This document shows positions 23,189 to 33,511 of a stretch of DNA of 60,624 bases, piece by piece; the first letter of the stretch is position 1, and every line of letters begins with the position of its first letter. A model generated the notes under the pieces. That model worked only from the letters and a program-made list of their open reading frames with translations, did no database searches and had not been told where the DNA came from. The stretch comes from Porogramme epimiltina (taxonomy: Eukaryota > Basidiomycota > Agaricomycetes > Polyporales > Polyporaceae): NCBI GenBank assembly GCA_900155495.1, contig FTLJ01000576.1, forward strand, positions 1-60,624, read 5' to 3'. A program made the position numbers and the translations under genes.

Positions 23189-23763
23189 CTAGCCTTCAAC
23201 CCCTATGTCCAAAAACTCGAAGAGTCTCTTCCACAGCTGCTCCCGCTTGACTAGCTCCCGTCTCAGCATGTCCGACCTGTAGTGGTAGCAGAGGTTGCAA
23301 TCTTTTGCCCAACGCTCAAGCCATGAAGCTCGGCTCCCCAGGGCCATTGTCACCTTAGCGTCGCGATGAGCCAAGAGAGGGGCCGAGACGGTAAGAAGGG
23401 AATGCTCACAGAGTTCGAAGGTGGCCGAATAGTTGTCGTATCGGTGAATCGCGTAAATTTGACTGTGGCAAATAGTATGTTGGACGAATAGACGGGGTCT
23501 TGTGTGCAATAGTTGAGCAAGCTGGGCGTCAGCACGGAGATAGACTTAAAGAATTTACTCACAGTCTGCGGGAGTTCGGTGTCAAGACACGAAAGATATC
23601 TTCCCCGGGAGTCCTGTGGACGACAAGATATTCATCGTACACCTCTTTCATGTTTGTACTGGCAGTTAAGAACGTGTTGAAGACCACAGGAGACTCCTTG
23701 TCGCATTGTAGGCCGACTGGTAGGGTGAACGGTTGCAGCCCAAGCTCTCTTCGCAAAAAGGCT
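23189..23763 (-). pseudogene. BTB-family remnant 6
   Basis: On the minus strand the segment from about 23756 reads LPVGLQCDKESPVVFNTF and then HRTPGEDIFRVLTP, which matches the second half of a BTB domain in this family (compare SQSPVFSALL and SPKDLRHLLRVLVP of gene 8). A donor GTGAGT follows at about 23562. The 3' part ends NLCYHYRSDMLRRELVKRE, WKRLFEFLDIGVEG, which is the C-terminal module. The first half of the BTB core (the EFW block) and the whole helical middle are missing, and no ATG is in frame at the 5' end. It is therefore a deleted or decayed gene, not a short functional one. Confidence 0.55.
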
Positions 23764-24345
23764 ATTCATGAATGCTGGTAATACGTGTAGGTGATGCAGA
23801 AGTGAGAGTATGTGGGAGCATAAGCGGGAGAGGAGCGCAGTGCCGGAGTGAGCAAGCAAGGTGCCACAGCGAGCAGAGCAGAGAGGGATTAAGGGCGCCT
23901 ATGAGATCGACTTAGAACCCGAACACTTGAATGAGCATCCCCACTCTCCTAACCATCCACCCGATCATGACAGGCTATATATTTCATCGCATGGCGTACA
24001 TTTACAAAAAGTACGGGAAAGAGATAGTTTGGTATGTTGTTGCCCCCCTCGTTCCAACTCTATCGCATGACACACGCCCCGTACCACACTACGACGAAGC
24101 ACATGAAGAGCTCGGTCCGTATGTCTGTCACGAGCTTTGGGCGCAGCTTGCTATGTATACCGTGAGTCAAGCGAACTGCGCAAGGAAAACGACGTGATAT
24201 TTGACTACATCATAAGGATACATGCGGAAACCTGAAGCAGTATGGCATAAGCCAGTGGGAATCAATAATGAGCCGTATACACATAGACGTCATAAATAAT
24301 GTGGAGAGCAGAACGCACCCTTTGACCATCTGAGTCGCCGCCGTG
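23764..24345. other. Intergenic, no gene seen
   Basis: A frame at 23931-24197 is open but has no motif and no homology to neighbours. Nothing else could be supported. Confidence 0.4.
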
Positions 24346-25418
24346 CTAAGCACCGTCCGTGTCCCACTTCTCGATCTCCAGCCCGAAAAAACTCGGAAGT
24401 TTCTTCCATACCTCGTGTCGCTCCTCCGCATCCCGCATCAGCAACGCCTTCGTGCATAGGCCACAGAGAGGAAAAGGCGTTGCTGCGCCTTCGATGAAGG
24501 TAGACCACGACGACAAGATCATCGCCGCCCCAGCCGTCGTATTTGTCAGCGCCAACGTTTGCATTGCGCGGAGTGAAGACTCGCATCGTGAGGGGGTCTT
24601 GCAGTGTTGTTCGCTGTTGTAGCCGAAGATCCGACCCACTAGTCCTACCCCTTCCCGTGCCAGCTGGTCCCGCCCTTCAAAGCATTTAGAGAGATCGTCC
24701 GTCGATAGGCATTCCCTTGGAAGATCCTTGTGCTGTCGTCCATATACGAGTTTCCCGCCAAGGGCACAGCAGTCGTACAATGCAACGGGAAGGATAGATG
24801 GTATGTCCAAGAGGCGTGCGAGGTTAACCGCGGTGATGCAGTGCTCTTTCCCTTGAGCACTGAACGGCATCGGCACCGCACCACTCCATGTGGCGAAACT
24901 GGATGTGTAGTAGTGTTTGAGGGGCTTGACAGCTTGCTGTAGAACACTGTCGATTTGGTACTTGTGGGAGAGGCGAATTACAGCCGACATTTCATCGAAC
25001 GTGATGTCGGGATGTTTCTCGAAATATCTGGGGAGGGTCGAGAGTTGCTGAGTGGGCGAGTTAAGGCCGCCTCGAGGTTGCACACTACAGTGGAGGACAC
25101 ATACCGTATCCTCTTCGTTGGTATGAGGACTCGCAGAAGATAGCGCAAGTCCTCAGCAGAGTCGGTCAGATTGACGACAGGGCAGCGATCGTACTCTTCT
25201 GCCGCACTTCGGCTCGCAGATGAGAACATGTCGGAAAAGACTGATGATTGAGAGCGGATAAGGGTGCCAAACACACGAAATGCGACATTTTGAGCGACGA
25301 GGATGATGCTCCCGTCCGAAAACCAGAACTCTTCATCATGCTTGAAGTCGGGCAGCGGTGAGGGGGAGGGAGAGTCGTCAATTTCGAGCCGAGATCTCTT
25401 GGGAGGAGGACCATCCAT
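24346..25418 (-). CDS. BTB/POZ domain protein 7
   Basis: Two exons (25418-25105, 25027-24346), 331 residues, 77-nt phase-2 intron. Start at MDGPPPKRSRLE, the usual basic beginning; the frame is open further upstream. BTB core: EEFWFSDGSIILVAQNVAF, VFGTLIRSQSSVFSDMF, ending RYLLRVLIPTKR. The second exon has IRLSHKYQID, AVNLARLLD, LYDCCALGGKLVYG, a Cys pair in CKTPSRCESS, then LCGLCTKALLMRDAEERHE and WKKLPSFFGLEIEKWD. It is the closest relative of gene 8, which starts 195 nt away on the other strand, so the two form a divergent pair. Intact by every family landmark. Confidence 0.87.
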
Positions 25419-25612
25419 GGATGTTTGTACGGGGTGCGGTGGAAGCGACGATGGCGACAAGGCAAGGAGTGCCGCCGCCTGCGACACTGAGCGCCCAGTG
25501 AGCTTGCGACTCTCCATCGTGCCCCGAGATTCGCATCTCGAAACCCTTCCTTTGTGCCCATCTCTTTCACCAGCATATAAAGCCTCTTCCCAATGTTCTC
25601 TCACCACCCCCC
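25419..25612. promoter_or_regulatory. Shared promoter of divergent BTB genes 7 and 8
   Basis: 194 nt separate the two start codons. An ATATAAA TATA-like element at 25575-25581, 32 nt before the gene 8 start, faces right. A short palindrome, CGAGATTCGCATCTCG, lies near 25528-25543 in the centre. No E-box or MCB is present here, unlike other BTB promoters in the window. Confidence 0.45.
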
Positions 25613-26649
25613 ATGGAACCCCCACGATCGAAAAGACCCCGCTCACAATCCACCGGATCCGACGCGCCATCCATGTCCAATCCCCCGGAGCCTGACGATG
25701 AGTTCTGGTTGGAGGACGCCAACGTATCCCTTGTTGCGCGCGGTGTAGACTTTCGTGTATACCGTGGCCTTCTTTCATCTCAGTCACCGGTGTTCTCTGC
25801 CCTGCTTTCGACCCCCTCGACGTTGGGTAGCAGCACCGAGAACGGATTGTCAATCCTGAACGTGTCGGACTCACCCAAGGATTTGCGGCATCTCCTCCGA
25901 GTACTAGTCCCGCTTACAGGGAAAAGGTGAGCCGTCTGTGAAACCCATACAATACATAGTATAATAAGACCGTTTCTCCTAGGCGAAATAGCGGTCAGCC
26001 AAATGTTTCTTTCCACGAAGCCTCGGCCATCCTCCGGCTGTCGCACAAATATGAAGTCGAAGACGTCCTGCAAGGCGCTCTGGGCACCTTGGAACTGTAC
26101 TACACGTCCTCATTCAGGGTGTGGGACGATCAATTTCTCTCCAGCTTCCACCCCGACGATCTTTGCGCCATCGCTGCAGCCAACCTCGCCCGTCTCACGA
26201 ACACGTTATCCATGCTTCCCATCGCTCTCTACAAGTGCTGTAACCTTGGCGGCTCGGTGCTGGACGGGTTCTTGCGCGAGGACGGAACGGTGGAGCACCT
26301 TGGCCTTAGAGACCTTCGACGGTGCATAGAGGGGAAGGATCGATTGGCACAAGAGGTGATTCCTCTCATCTACCGTGTATTCAAGACCGTCCCCGAACCA
26401 CATTGCCACACGCCCCATTCTTGCGAAGCCTCTTTGCAGCACCTCAGGAACACCACCATAGAGCACAATGCAGGGGTGTCCGCCGTGTTGCAGAACCGGG
26501 GCATGTTTCTTAAAGGTAACGAGGACTTTTGTGCCCTTTGCGCGGCCTGCGCGAACGCGTTGCTAGCGCGGGACGTGGAGGAGCGCCATAAGCTCTGGAA
26601 AAGGCTTCCAGACGTTTTCGACTTGACCGTGGAAGGATGGGATCGGTAG
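25613..26649 (+). CDS. BTB/POZ domain protein 8
   Basis: Two exons (25613-25926, 25983-26649), 326 residues, 56-nt phase-2 intron. Starts MEPPRSKRPRSQS. BTB core: DEFWLEDANVSLVARGVDF, VYRGLLSSQSPVFSALL, ending RHLLRVLVPLTGKR. Then ILRLSHKYEVED, AANLARLTN, LYKCCNLGGSVLDGFLREDG, the Cys pair CHTPHSCEAS, LCAACANALLARDVEERHK and WKRLPDVFDLTVEGWD. All blocks present. A TATA-like box lies 32 nt upstream. Family role: protein-protein adaptor, possibly for CUL3; no substrate domain beyond the helical and Cys modules can be named. Confidence 0.88.
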
Positions 26650-27319
26650 GGTGGCAACAGCGAAGTGTGCGATGCGGTAGTGAGTTTTCTGTCATCCTGT
26701 CCGTCAGTATATTCCGGGCCCTGACCCCTTATCAGGTGTTACAACTGTCCTGTTTTAGCATCGTGTTTCTGAACTATGAATTGATGCCTACGTACGTTTT
26801 CCGCATGCGCCTTTGCGTCTCGAGAGATCGCCTTCACATTACTCGTAATGCCACACGCCGTTGCATAGGGCAGTAGTTGAAGGTACGTAATCCGGCGTGT
26901 CAACCACTTGTTGCTATAAGGCTGATCTTGATACTTTAGCTCGGATATAGGCTGATTACGCACCGTGCCTACATTGAAGATCTGCTCCTACTGAATGAGG
27001 AAGGAACCATGCCGTGAGTAGCTTGTTGTGGCCCAGAGCTCCCATGACGCCGCGGCGCGTTGCGATACTCGCTTGTGCCCAACTACTCTTGGAGGATATG
27101 TATGAGTGTGGTGTTGTTGACTAGGTATATTTAGCGCACCAGGGTGAATAGGATCACTCGATCCTTTGCTCCCGGAATTCCCTTGCTAACTGTAATTGCC
27201 AGACGGAGCCATGCGAGTCACGGTCGAACGACGAAGACGCGCTGTGACTAACGATCACGTGCTGTGACTGCACGCGTTTTGCACTTCAAGTTCTCGGAGG
27301 CCTTCGTCATGCGACTATC
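26650..27319. promoter_or_regulatory. Intergenic with E-box and MCB-like sites
   Basis: No gene. CACGTG at 27256-27261 and ACGCGT at 27272-27277 lie about 150 nt before the remains of BTB gene 9, in the same order as before genes 1 and 10. The promoter has thus outlived the broken gene. Confidence 0.45.
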
Positions 27320-27325
27320 TTAAGT

Positions 27326-27545
27326 TTGCGACTACCTTCCTTCCCTTCGAGGCTGTCATCTCAGATTCAAATCTCATTCACCTGTTATCTCGTTCGCACT
27401 CCCGATATCGTGTCCTCCAGTCCCACCAAACGAGCAAGGACACAGTCCGGCGCGGAGAACGACTCCTCAAGAGGACCTATGGAAGGACCCTCGTGCGACA
27501 ACCCCGAAGAACCGTTGAGAGTCCGCGACGAAGAGTTCTGGTTAG
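27326..27545 (+). pseudogene. BTB gene 9, 5' fragment only
   Basis: Reading + from 27326, the frame encodes SSSPTKRARTQSG and then VRDEEFW, the characteristic beginning of this BTB family (compare VRDEEFWYEDG of gene 10). Immediately after the Trp codon the similarity ends: the next residues (LVVEVQWISIRV) do not follow the family and no second exon is found. The expected start codon is GTG in place of ATG at about 27411. Downstream sequence belongs to the 3' flank of the decayed MFS copy, so the gene was cut by the rearrangement that placed that copy here. Confidence 0.6.
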
Positions 27546-27725
27546 TGGTGGAGGTGCAATGGATTAGTATTCGTGTTTTATCAAACGCATATTCTACTTT
27601 ATTATCTCATCGTGTCTGCCATCCTAATATGAAGCAAACTAGGAGGATGGATGCGCAAAAACGATGCTTGGCATTCAGGGGGCCTCATGGTACAGCAGGG
27701 AGTGGACAACTAGTATTAAACTACG

Positions 27726-29159
27726 TCATGACTGCATTTCCTCGTTACTCTCGCTGTCAGGCGCGACCACCGTAGTACCAGTCTCAGCCTTCTCTGCATC
27801 CGAACCGCGCGTCTGCCACTGGTCCCATACGTCGGCAAGCCGATACATTGATTGACTGTTCACGGGCGAAGACCCGGTTTTGTTCGCCCGCAATGGCCCG
27901 AAGTTATGTTCATAAGGGGTACCGTTGGAGGTGACGACGGCGACCGAGAGCGTATCGATATTCTCTGTCGTGAAGCGGGAGGTGAAATAGTATGAGCTCG
28001 CCATGAGCCCGACCGAGAGGAACCCCGGTGCGCTGATGCCGACGAAGGTTTGCCTCACGACGCGGTCCCCACGATCGAAGCCCTCGATGACCCGCTCCGC
28101 GGTCAGGTGCGCGCTACGTCCGCCGCGAGCCTGCACGTCGTATGCGATCTGCACGCCCGCGGGGGACCGCTGCTCGGGGGCTGCTTTTTGGAGGATCATC
28201 AAGCCGATGGTGATCACCTACTAGGGCTGAGAGAAAACGCGAGGGGAGGAGAAGGCGAGCACCGGAGCGGTGTGCGTGACAGGAAGCGGGGGTCAGGAGG
28301 GGGGGATACCACTGCTGAGCAGTGATGGGGGAGAATGCCCATCAGTACGCTCAGGCAAGGGTATCTGGAGGGTGAGGGGGTATGAGCATGCCTCAGCCAC
28401 ACAATAATCCGGTACATGACCCACCTCCATGTTGATGTGGCAACATCGAGGATGAAGCGAAGGCAACCCGACGAAAGAGGGGGTCCATGTCACGATGTTG
28501 GTCCATCAATACTTTTGGAAGGTTTATAAGAACGTACCCGCCACGAATTTAAAAGGTGTGGTGACAAGCGCGGTCCGACGCCAACGCAGATATGCGGGTC
28601 GACCCATACACTCGCGTCGGAAGACAGCGCTCAAGTACACGAGAATAGGCTCATGTGCGACAGAAGTATGCCACCATCGATTCACTGTACAGCTATCTTG
28701 ACGGTTAACACTGGGAAATCTTGTGAACTGCAGTTAACGGACTCACTCCGCCCTGCGATCAGTATGTTCATGTTCCTCAATGAGTAGGGTATGGCACTTC
28801 CAATCAGCGATCACCACCACCGCGAGCATGACGGGTCTCCGGCAGAATACGTCAGCAAAGCGAGCGGAGAGTGGGAGTATTGCGGGGCTGGTGAGTCCAT
28901 CCGCAGCGCTAACCCCAACGAAGTCATCGCCGCCGTGAAGTCATCTGTGATAGTATGGAGGTCCGATGGTTGCGATTACGGCCTGGTCTATGGTACTGAC
29001 GAAAGCGCAGACGATCAATGCAGAGCAACTTGCACAACCCGAAGAATGAGGAGCTTTTATTCTGGGTAGATGGAAAGCCGACTGTCGTGAACTCCGGCGT
29101 TAGTTCTGGGTCACCGGCTGCCGTATCGGATGTCATACCGCTATTGTTGTTCTACGAGT
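27726..29159 (-). pseudogene. MFS transporter pseudogene (degenerate relative of the gene at 35228-37344)
   Basis: The minus strand matches the intact transporter in two blocks. The 3' block ends with SDAEKAETGTTVVAPDSESNE, near-identical to the end of the intact copy, and includes QTFVGISAPGFLSVGLM. The 5' block near 28790-29130 corresponds to the first exon, aligned at DNA level, but with stops and frame changes. The region matching the middle exons (about 36140-36920 of the intact copy) is missing. Its first codons are separated from its former promoter by the transposon at 29160-31914. It cannot make a transporter. Confidence 0.75.
29156..29159. repeat. Left target-site duplication candidate (GAGT)
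   Basis: GAGT immediately before the left terminus, repeated at 31915-31918 after the right terminus. Removing the element and one GAGT gives a site that aligns with the paralogous locus around 37318-37345 with a 3-nt gap. Confidence 0.55.
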
Positions 29160-29185
29160 CATCAGGAAAAATCCAAAACCCTAAT
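29160..29185 (+). repeat. Left terminal inverted repeat
   Basis: Begins CATCAGGAAAAATCC and ends in CTAAT. Matches the reverse complement of 31889-31914 at 21 of 26 positions. Confidence 0.7.
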
Positions 29186-30489
29186 GAGCTCTAATTTAGT
29201 GGTGGGCGCTCCTAATGGGTCTATTCGTTCCTAATGGGAACTAAGGCCGCTAATGCCTTCAAGGGCGCTCCTAATCAGACACTATGGCTTCTATAGGACC
29301 ACGGAACGTCCGATAGCAGCCACCATGACCGTCCCTGTAGCACTCTGGAGTTTGACATTGTTCAGCCGTAGTCCTCCATAGCCGTGTGCTGAGCTTTGTT
29401 GGAACATGGCCGAGGGCAAGACTTCATAGCGTGTAGTAGTATTATATGGCAGACCACTTTTGGATATAATCTCGCAGACAGATTGACAGAGCAAACGAGT
29501 TTCATTATAACTAAATACCATCATTACAGGCAAGGGCATTCGGATGAGGTACATAGGATGTGGAGGTTGGAAGGTGATGCGGAGGCGGAGGCGGGATGCA
29601 TCCCTTCGCGAGCTTCCGCACCGCGCTACACGCAGATGCGATATGGCTAAGAAGCTACGTAATACTCACTATCTGCCCCGTCCCTGAGCCGCTCAACCTC
29701 AACACCTCCTGCCACGCCCTCATCCGAGTCTTTCGGACGTCCTTCTATGAGGGACATGTTTGTAGCCGACTGACTTTGGCGCGTTCATGGCAAATGAGGA
29801 AGTTGTCGTCTTCCACTGCAGGGGTGTCGAACGAACAAGGGAAGGAAAGAGAGGAGGAGACGGACAGAGAGCAAGTGAAGCGGTACAAGAGAAGTAGGAG
29901 CGTAAGTCTTGACGGAGGCCTAAGTCCACGGGCGCCGGGTCCGGGACTGGCCCGTGCGTTTTCAGCGCTTGTGCTGCCACGTCGTCTGTCATGACTCGTC
30001 TTGATCCTCCTTGCCTCGAACCATATTGAAGCTATCCGGGGCCTCAAGGAGCAGAAAAACAAGTGCGTCTTCTTCCCTCTTACCTTTGCGCTTCTTCAAC
30101 TCACTCTTCATCCTCACGTCGCTCAAGAACCCGTTCTAATCCACCTCTTGTCGCCCAAGCTCGATGTGAGCAGTCGCGGCTACTATATTGCCTACGCGAG
30201 GTGCGTGCCCTCTACTTATAAGCACGCGCCTCCTCTCGGCGTTCGTCTCCATCCATTTCGTGCTCCACTTCGCGCCGTGCTGGTCATGCACAGACAAAGA
30301 CCGGGATAAGGTACGCACCCTCAACTACGCCTCGGCTTCCCCGTGTCCTAACGCCGCACGCCTCTCGTCTCCGCCAGGCCGACCTCGCTGAAGCGACTTT
30401 TGATAAAGAGTGCGTGCCTATACTTTGTTTGCTCCCATTTCCTGCGCACCGGTTACATGGACTAATGGGGACCCGTGTATATAGGGTGA

Positions 30490-31590
30490 AGGAGCTCCAT
30501 TCGAAGATCCAGGTTATCACGGACGGCGAGTATGCCGTAGCAAAAATCGACGCTAGAGGAGAAGTCCGCGCAGTACGTGCCTTCACCATCAATCCCCTCC
30601 CCCCTTTGTGCCCATTCCGCTACGCAAGAACCCGGTGCAATGCTGGTCCACACGACATATTAGAGTACGCTATTATACCTTCCCCTATCTCTCGGCGTAC
30701 ATTGCGTCGATGCTGCCACGGTAGCGTACGATGGTCGCGCACTGGGGATGCCGGCAGATGATTGCACCTTCGACTCCGGCTTCGCTTCGTTCTTGCTTCC
30801 TCCGTGTAAGATCACCGTGCTAATTCCACCTTTATCCCTCCCCACACCCTATCCGTGCCCGTCCTCCGCACAGGTGCCTGAAGACGCTACGCCTCCAAGT
30901 CGAGGCGGTCAGCAGCTGGGGATGGGAGGCACGTACGGCAACAAGGTATGCTGCATCCCGCCCCATCATTGACGGCAAGGCGAGCTGACACTTCGTGTCT
31001 GCAGAGTACCATCATCGCGCGCTTCGTCATCGACGAAACCGCGGCGTGTTTCATCGGCTGCCATCTCCCTGCCAGCTGGCACCACGTCCGCTAGCGCAAC
31101 GTGGACATTGTTGCCATCGTCGAGGATCAGACCCTCCCTGCAGAGAGCGTTGATCAACTCGTCGCGTACATCAATGGAGGTGACGCCTCTATGGTTCTCG
31201 ATTGTGAGTCCATTTTATCCTGTTAGATGACGTTCGTCAATGTCTGACGCAATCCTCGATTCAGATGACCGGCGACGTGAACAACTGCATTGACCAACGA
31301 CGTGAGGCAGTCATCGCGGCCATCCGCGAGGGCAAACTCCCGCAGCTGGTGATCCACGACCAGCTGCGGAAGGGGGTGAACTTCAACCGGGCGTCGCGGC
31401 TGCGCGAATTCTGCGAGGGTCGCTAGACTTGCGGCGGTCGGAGGAGTTCGACGCGTTGGAGAAGGTGTGTACGCCGGCGTGGCGCGACCGCGTGCTGTTG
31501 CGTTCTCAGATGCCAGAGCACGTCGAGCAGCTGTTCCACTGGTCGACGAACTCAGTGGTGCACGTTGCAACCCTCCGTCTGATAATTTGC
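30490..31590 (+). pseudogene. Broken inositol-polyphosphate 5-phosphatase-like gene inside the transposon
   Basis: From about 31005 the frame reads STIIARFVIDETAACFIGCHLP and then RNVDIVAIVED, the strand-loop region of the 5-phosphatase / DNase I-like fold with its conserved CHL. Farther on come MTGDVNNCID, IHDQLRKG, NRASRLREFCEG and, after a stop, RRSEEFDALEK, PAWRDRVLLRS, which match the NxDMNYRI, HDQL, GFREG and PAWCDRILW blocks of that family. Stops at 31092-31094 and 31424-31426 and lost frame show it is not functional. The catalytic GDMNYRI motif reads GDVNNCI. Upstream exon-like pieces (about 30490-30590, DGEYAVAKIDARGEVRAV) may belong to the same captured gene. Intact members remove the 5-phosphate from phosphoinositides. 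Confidence 0.55.
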
Positions 31591-31888
31591 TGACCTGTAC
31601 AGCGCCCTGGTGTACCCCGGCCCCCTGCCTGGTGACCGATGCACATTGTGTAGTACTTAGACTGTATCGTATTTGCGTAGCTTATTTCAATAATAATACC
31701 ATTTTTAACGTCCTTGAAAATGCGTGCTAAGCAGATCTAATACCCTCCTAAGGCGCTACTAATGCTCTCCTACGGCGCTACTAACGACGCTATCCGGAAC
31801 TAATTAGGAGGGGACTAAACTATCCAGACGAATCGCCCTAATCGTCCTAATCGTCCTAATTAGCGCTAACCAGACTCAATTATCCCTA

Positions 31889-31914
31889 ATTAGTGATTCG
31901 GGTTTTCCCTGATG
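31889..31914 (-). repeat. Right terminal inverted repeat
   Basis: Ends GGGTTTTCCCTGATG, the inverse of the left terminus. It is followed by GAGT at 31915-31918. Confidence 0.7.
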
Positions 31915-33511
31915 GAGTTGAGAGACATAGTACCATGACAGGCCGGGGAAACCGTGGTGTGCGATGAGCAAGGTTTCTCTGGGATAATAAGGGCAAGCCT
32001 GTCTGTGGATTAAGATCACGTTGTTAGCGTTATGTACCACCTAAAGCGCTAAATAGATGGGAAGAACTGACTCAGTGCCGAGTGGCTCCAACGCTATGCT
32101 AGTCATCTAGGGGTCTCCGTGATTTACGAGGACAGGTGAACTTGGCCGCACAGCGAGAGACGGCGCGCACGATGTGATGCGGATGCAATGTCGGCATGTG
32201 ACGCAACATACGGGCCACTTGGCCGTCAATGCATGACACCAGCTCGAGCCTGTCTGCTTCGTCACACCGTACACGAATTAGAGAGCGGACTCTAAACGTA
32301 CTTTCTCTAGCAGTAAGGTCATAGAGCTTTTTAGCCTTTAGGTTAGATACTACCTATAGAATGCCAGGGTGCCGTGCTTGAAGCTTGATGATGTTTGACG
32401 GAAGCGTCCGTTTCCTGACCGCATACGAGGTTGGGTGAATGGGATGCATATGGGGCCTGGATACTGAGAATCGGGAGGGCAGAGGTCATGCCACAAAAGC
32501 CTGAGGTTCGACGAGGACAGGGTTTGGGGGTCTACATCGCCACAGTTGGGAATGATGCATGATGCCTGGCCAATCCTGGCAGCGGAAAGGTGTCAGAGTG
32601 CGAAAGCGAATGTGATCCCGAAGAGAGTTTGAAACACGTGACCCTTATACAGCCTATCAGAGCCATCCTGAGTTCGAATTCTAGCATGACACTACCTTCT
32701 CGCCACCGGCGGGTTCGCCGTCCTCGACGGATCTCTCTAAATTGTTTCATATGGTGACCGGTATTATGGTCTACATCCGGCACTATTCTTCCAAAGCTCC
32801 GGCCGAGGCGGCGTCATAATGGTCATCATTGAGGTGGCTCATTCCCCGGGCTAACACACTAATAAGTTTTCGATGGCCAACTGTATTCATTAGACATTAT
32901 GAGGTGGGTTCCGTATGGTTGTGTGGAGTACCTGCAACTCATTTCCCTGCAGGTCTTGCACATGTTCCCCCTGGCTTCTCCTACTACCCCAATAGAACTA
33001 AGCCTCTAGGCTCTTCCCATTTGGTTCTCCAAGGGAGGAGCTTCTACTACTAGTATTGCCGGTTCCTATGTACAGTCTGGCTCACGATTAGGCCTTATGA
33101 TAAATGCAAATGCTCATCAGCACTGCCGTAGACCTAGCTCCTCTCCCATCAGGACTCGGCGACAACCTCTATCTACACAGATCGCGGAGCTGCACAGTTC
33201 ATGGAGCTGCAAAGACCGGAAGTGGCTCGAACTTTACTTCTAACGATACTTAGGTTTCCGTAGGTAGGAATAGAGTTTCATCTAATGCACTAGTGGAACG
33301 AGCGTCCATCTCTAGGGCTTCGATCCAACCGCATGATGAAGAAGTTGCATCATTCGCACAGCCTGCGAACCAAGTAAGTATATTTACATGCTGTTCAAGT
33401 TGGCCTCGACTCTAGAGCTGCATGATAAAGTGTGCTCCCTTCACCCTCCGCTCAAGCCCTTACTCCTATCCGTCTGTACTGACTGAATCTGATCCAGCTA
33501 TACTCTTTGAC
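31915..33511. other. Former promoter of the MFS pseudogene and duplicated flank
   Basis: 31919-32320 aligns with 37346-37730, the region before the intact MFS gene: shared strings include GGGAAGAA(C/T)TGACTCAG and GACTCTAAACGTACTT. Similarity continues in patches to about 32920 (matching 37870-38240), including GGGTTCGCCGTC. Together with 27640-29159 this shows that the duplicated block was contiguous before the transposon entered. No gene was found between 32340 and 33421. Confidence 0.6.

Larger units (their letters stand above)
29160..31914. mobile_element. Non-autonomous DNA transposon with TIRs, carrying a gene fragment (2755 bp)
   Basis: The ends are inverted repeats starting CATCAGG; 21 of the first 26 positions match between left and right. 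Inside each end is a zone dense in CTAAT/ATTAG units (29179-29275 and 31737-31890), as in elements with subterminal transposase-binding repeats. A candidate 4-bp target duplication (GAGT) flanks it. No transposase could be recognised, so movement would depend on an autonomous relative. The interior carries a broken gene resembling inositol-polyphosphate 5-phosphatase. The superfamily is unsettled: the CAGG-type ends recall hAT, but hAT makes 8-bp duplications; 4-bp duplications are known for other groups. The interrupted site is recognisable because the unoccupied paralogous locus is also in this window. Confidence 0.7.

Noticed and set aside
25303..25695. Plus-strand frame antisense to BTB gene 7 running into gene 8
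   Set aside because: It is composed of the reverse of the BTB exon and the shared promoter; gene 8 starts in another frame at 25613.
29160..31914. Autonomous hAT or KDZ transposon
   Set aside because: No transposase block was found, and the supported target duplication is 4 bp, not the 8 bp of hAT.
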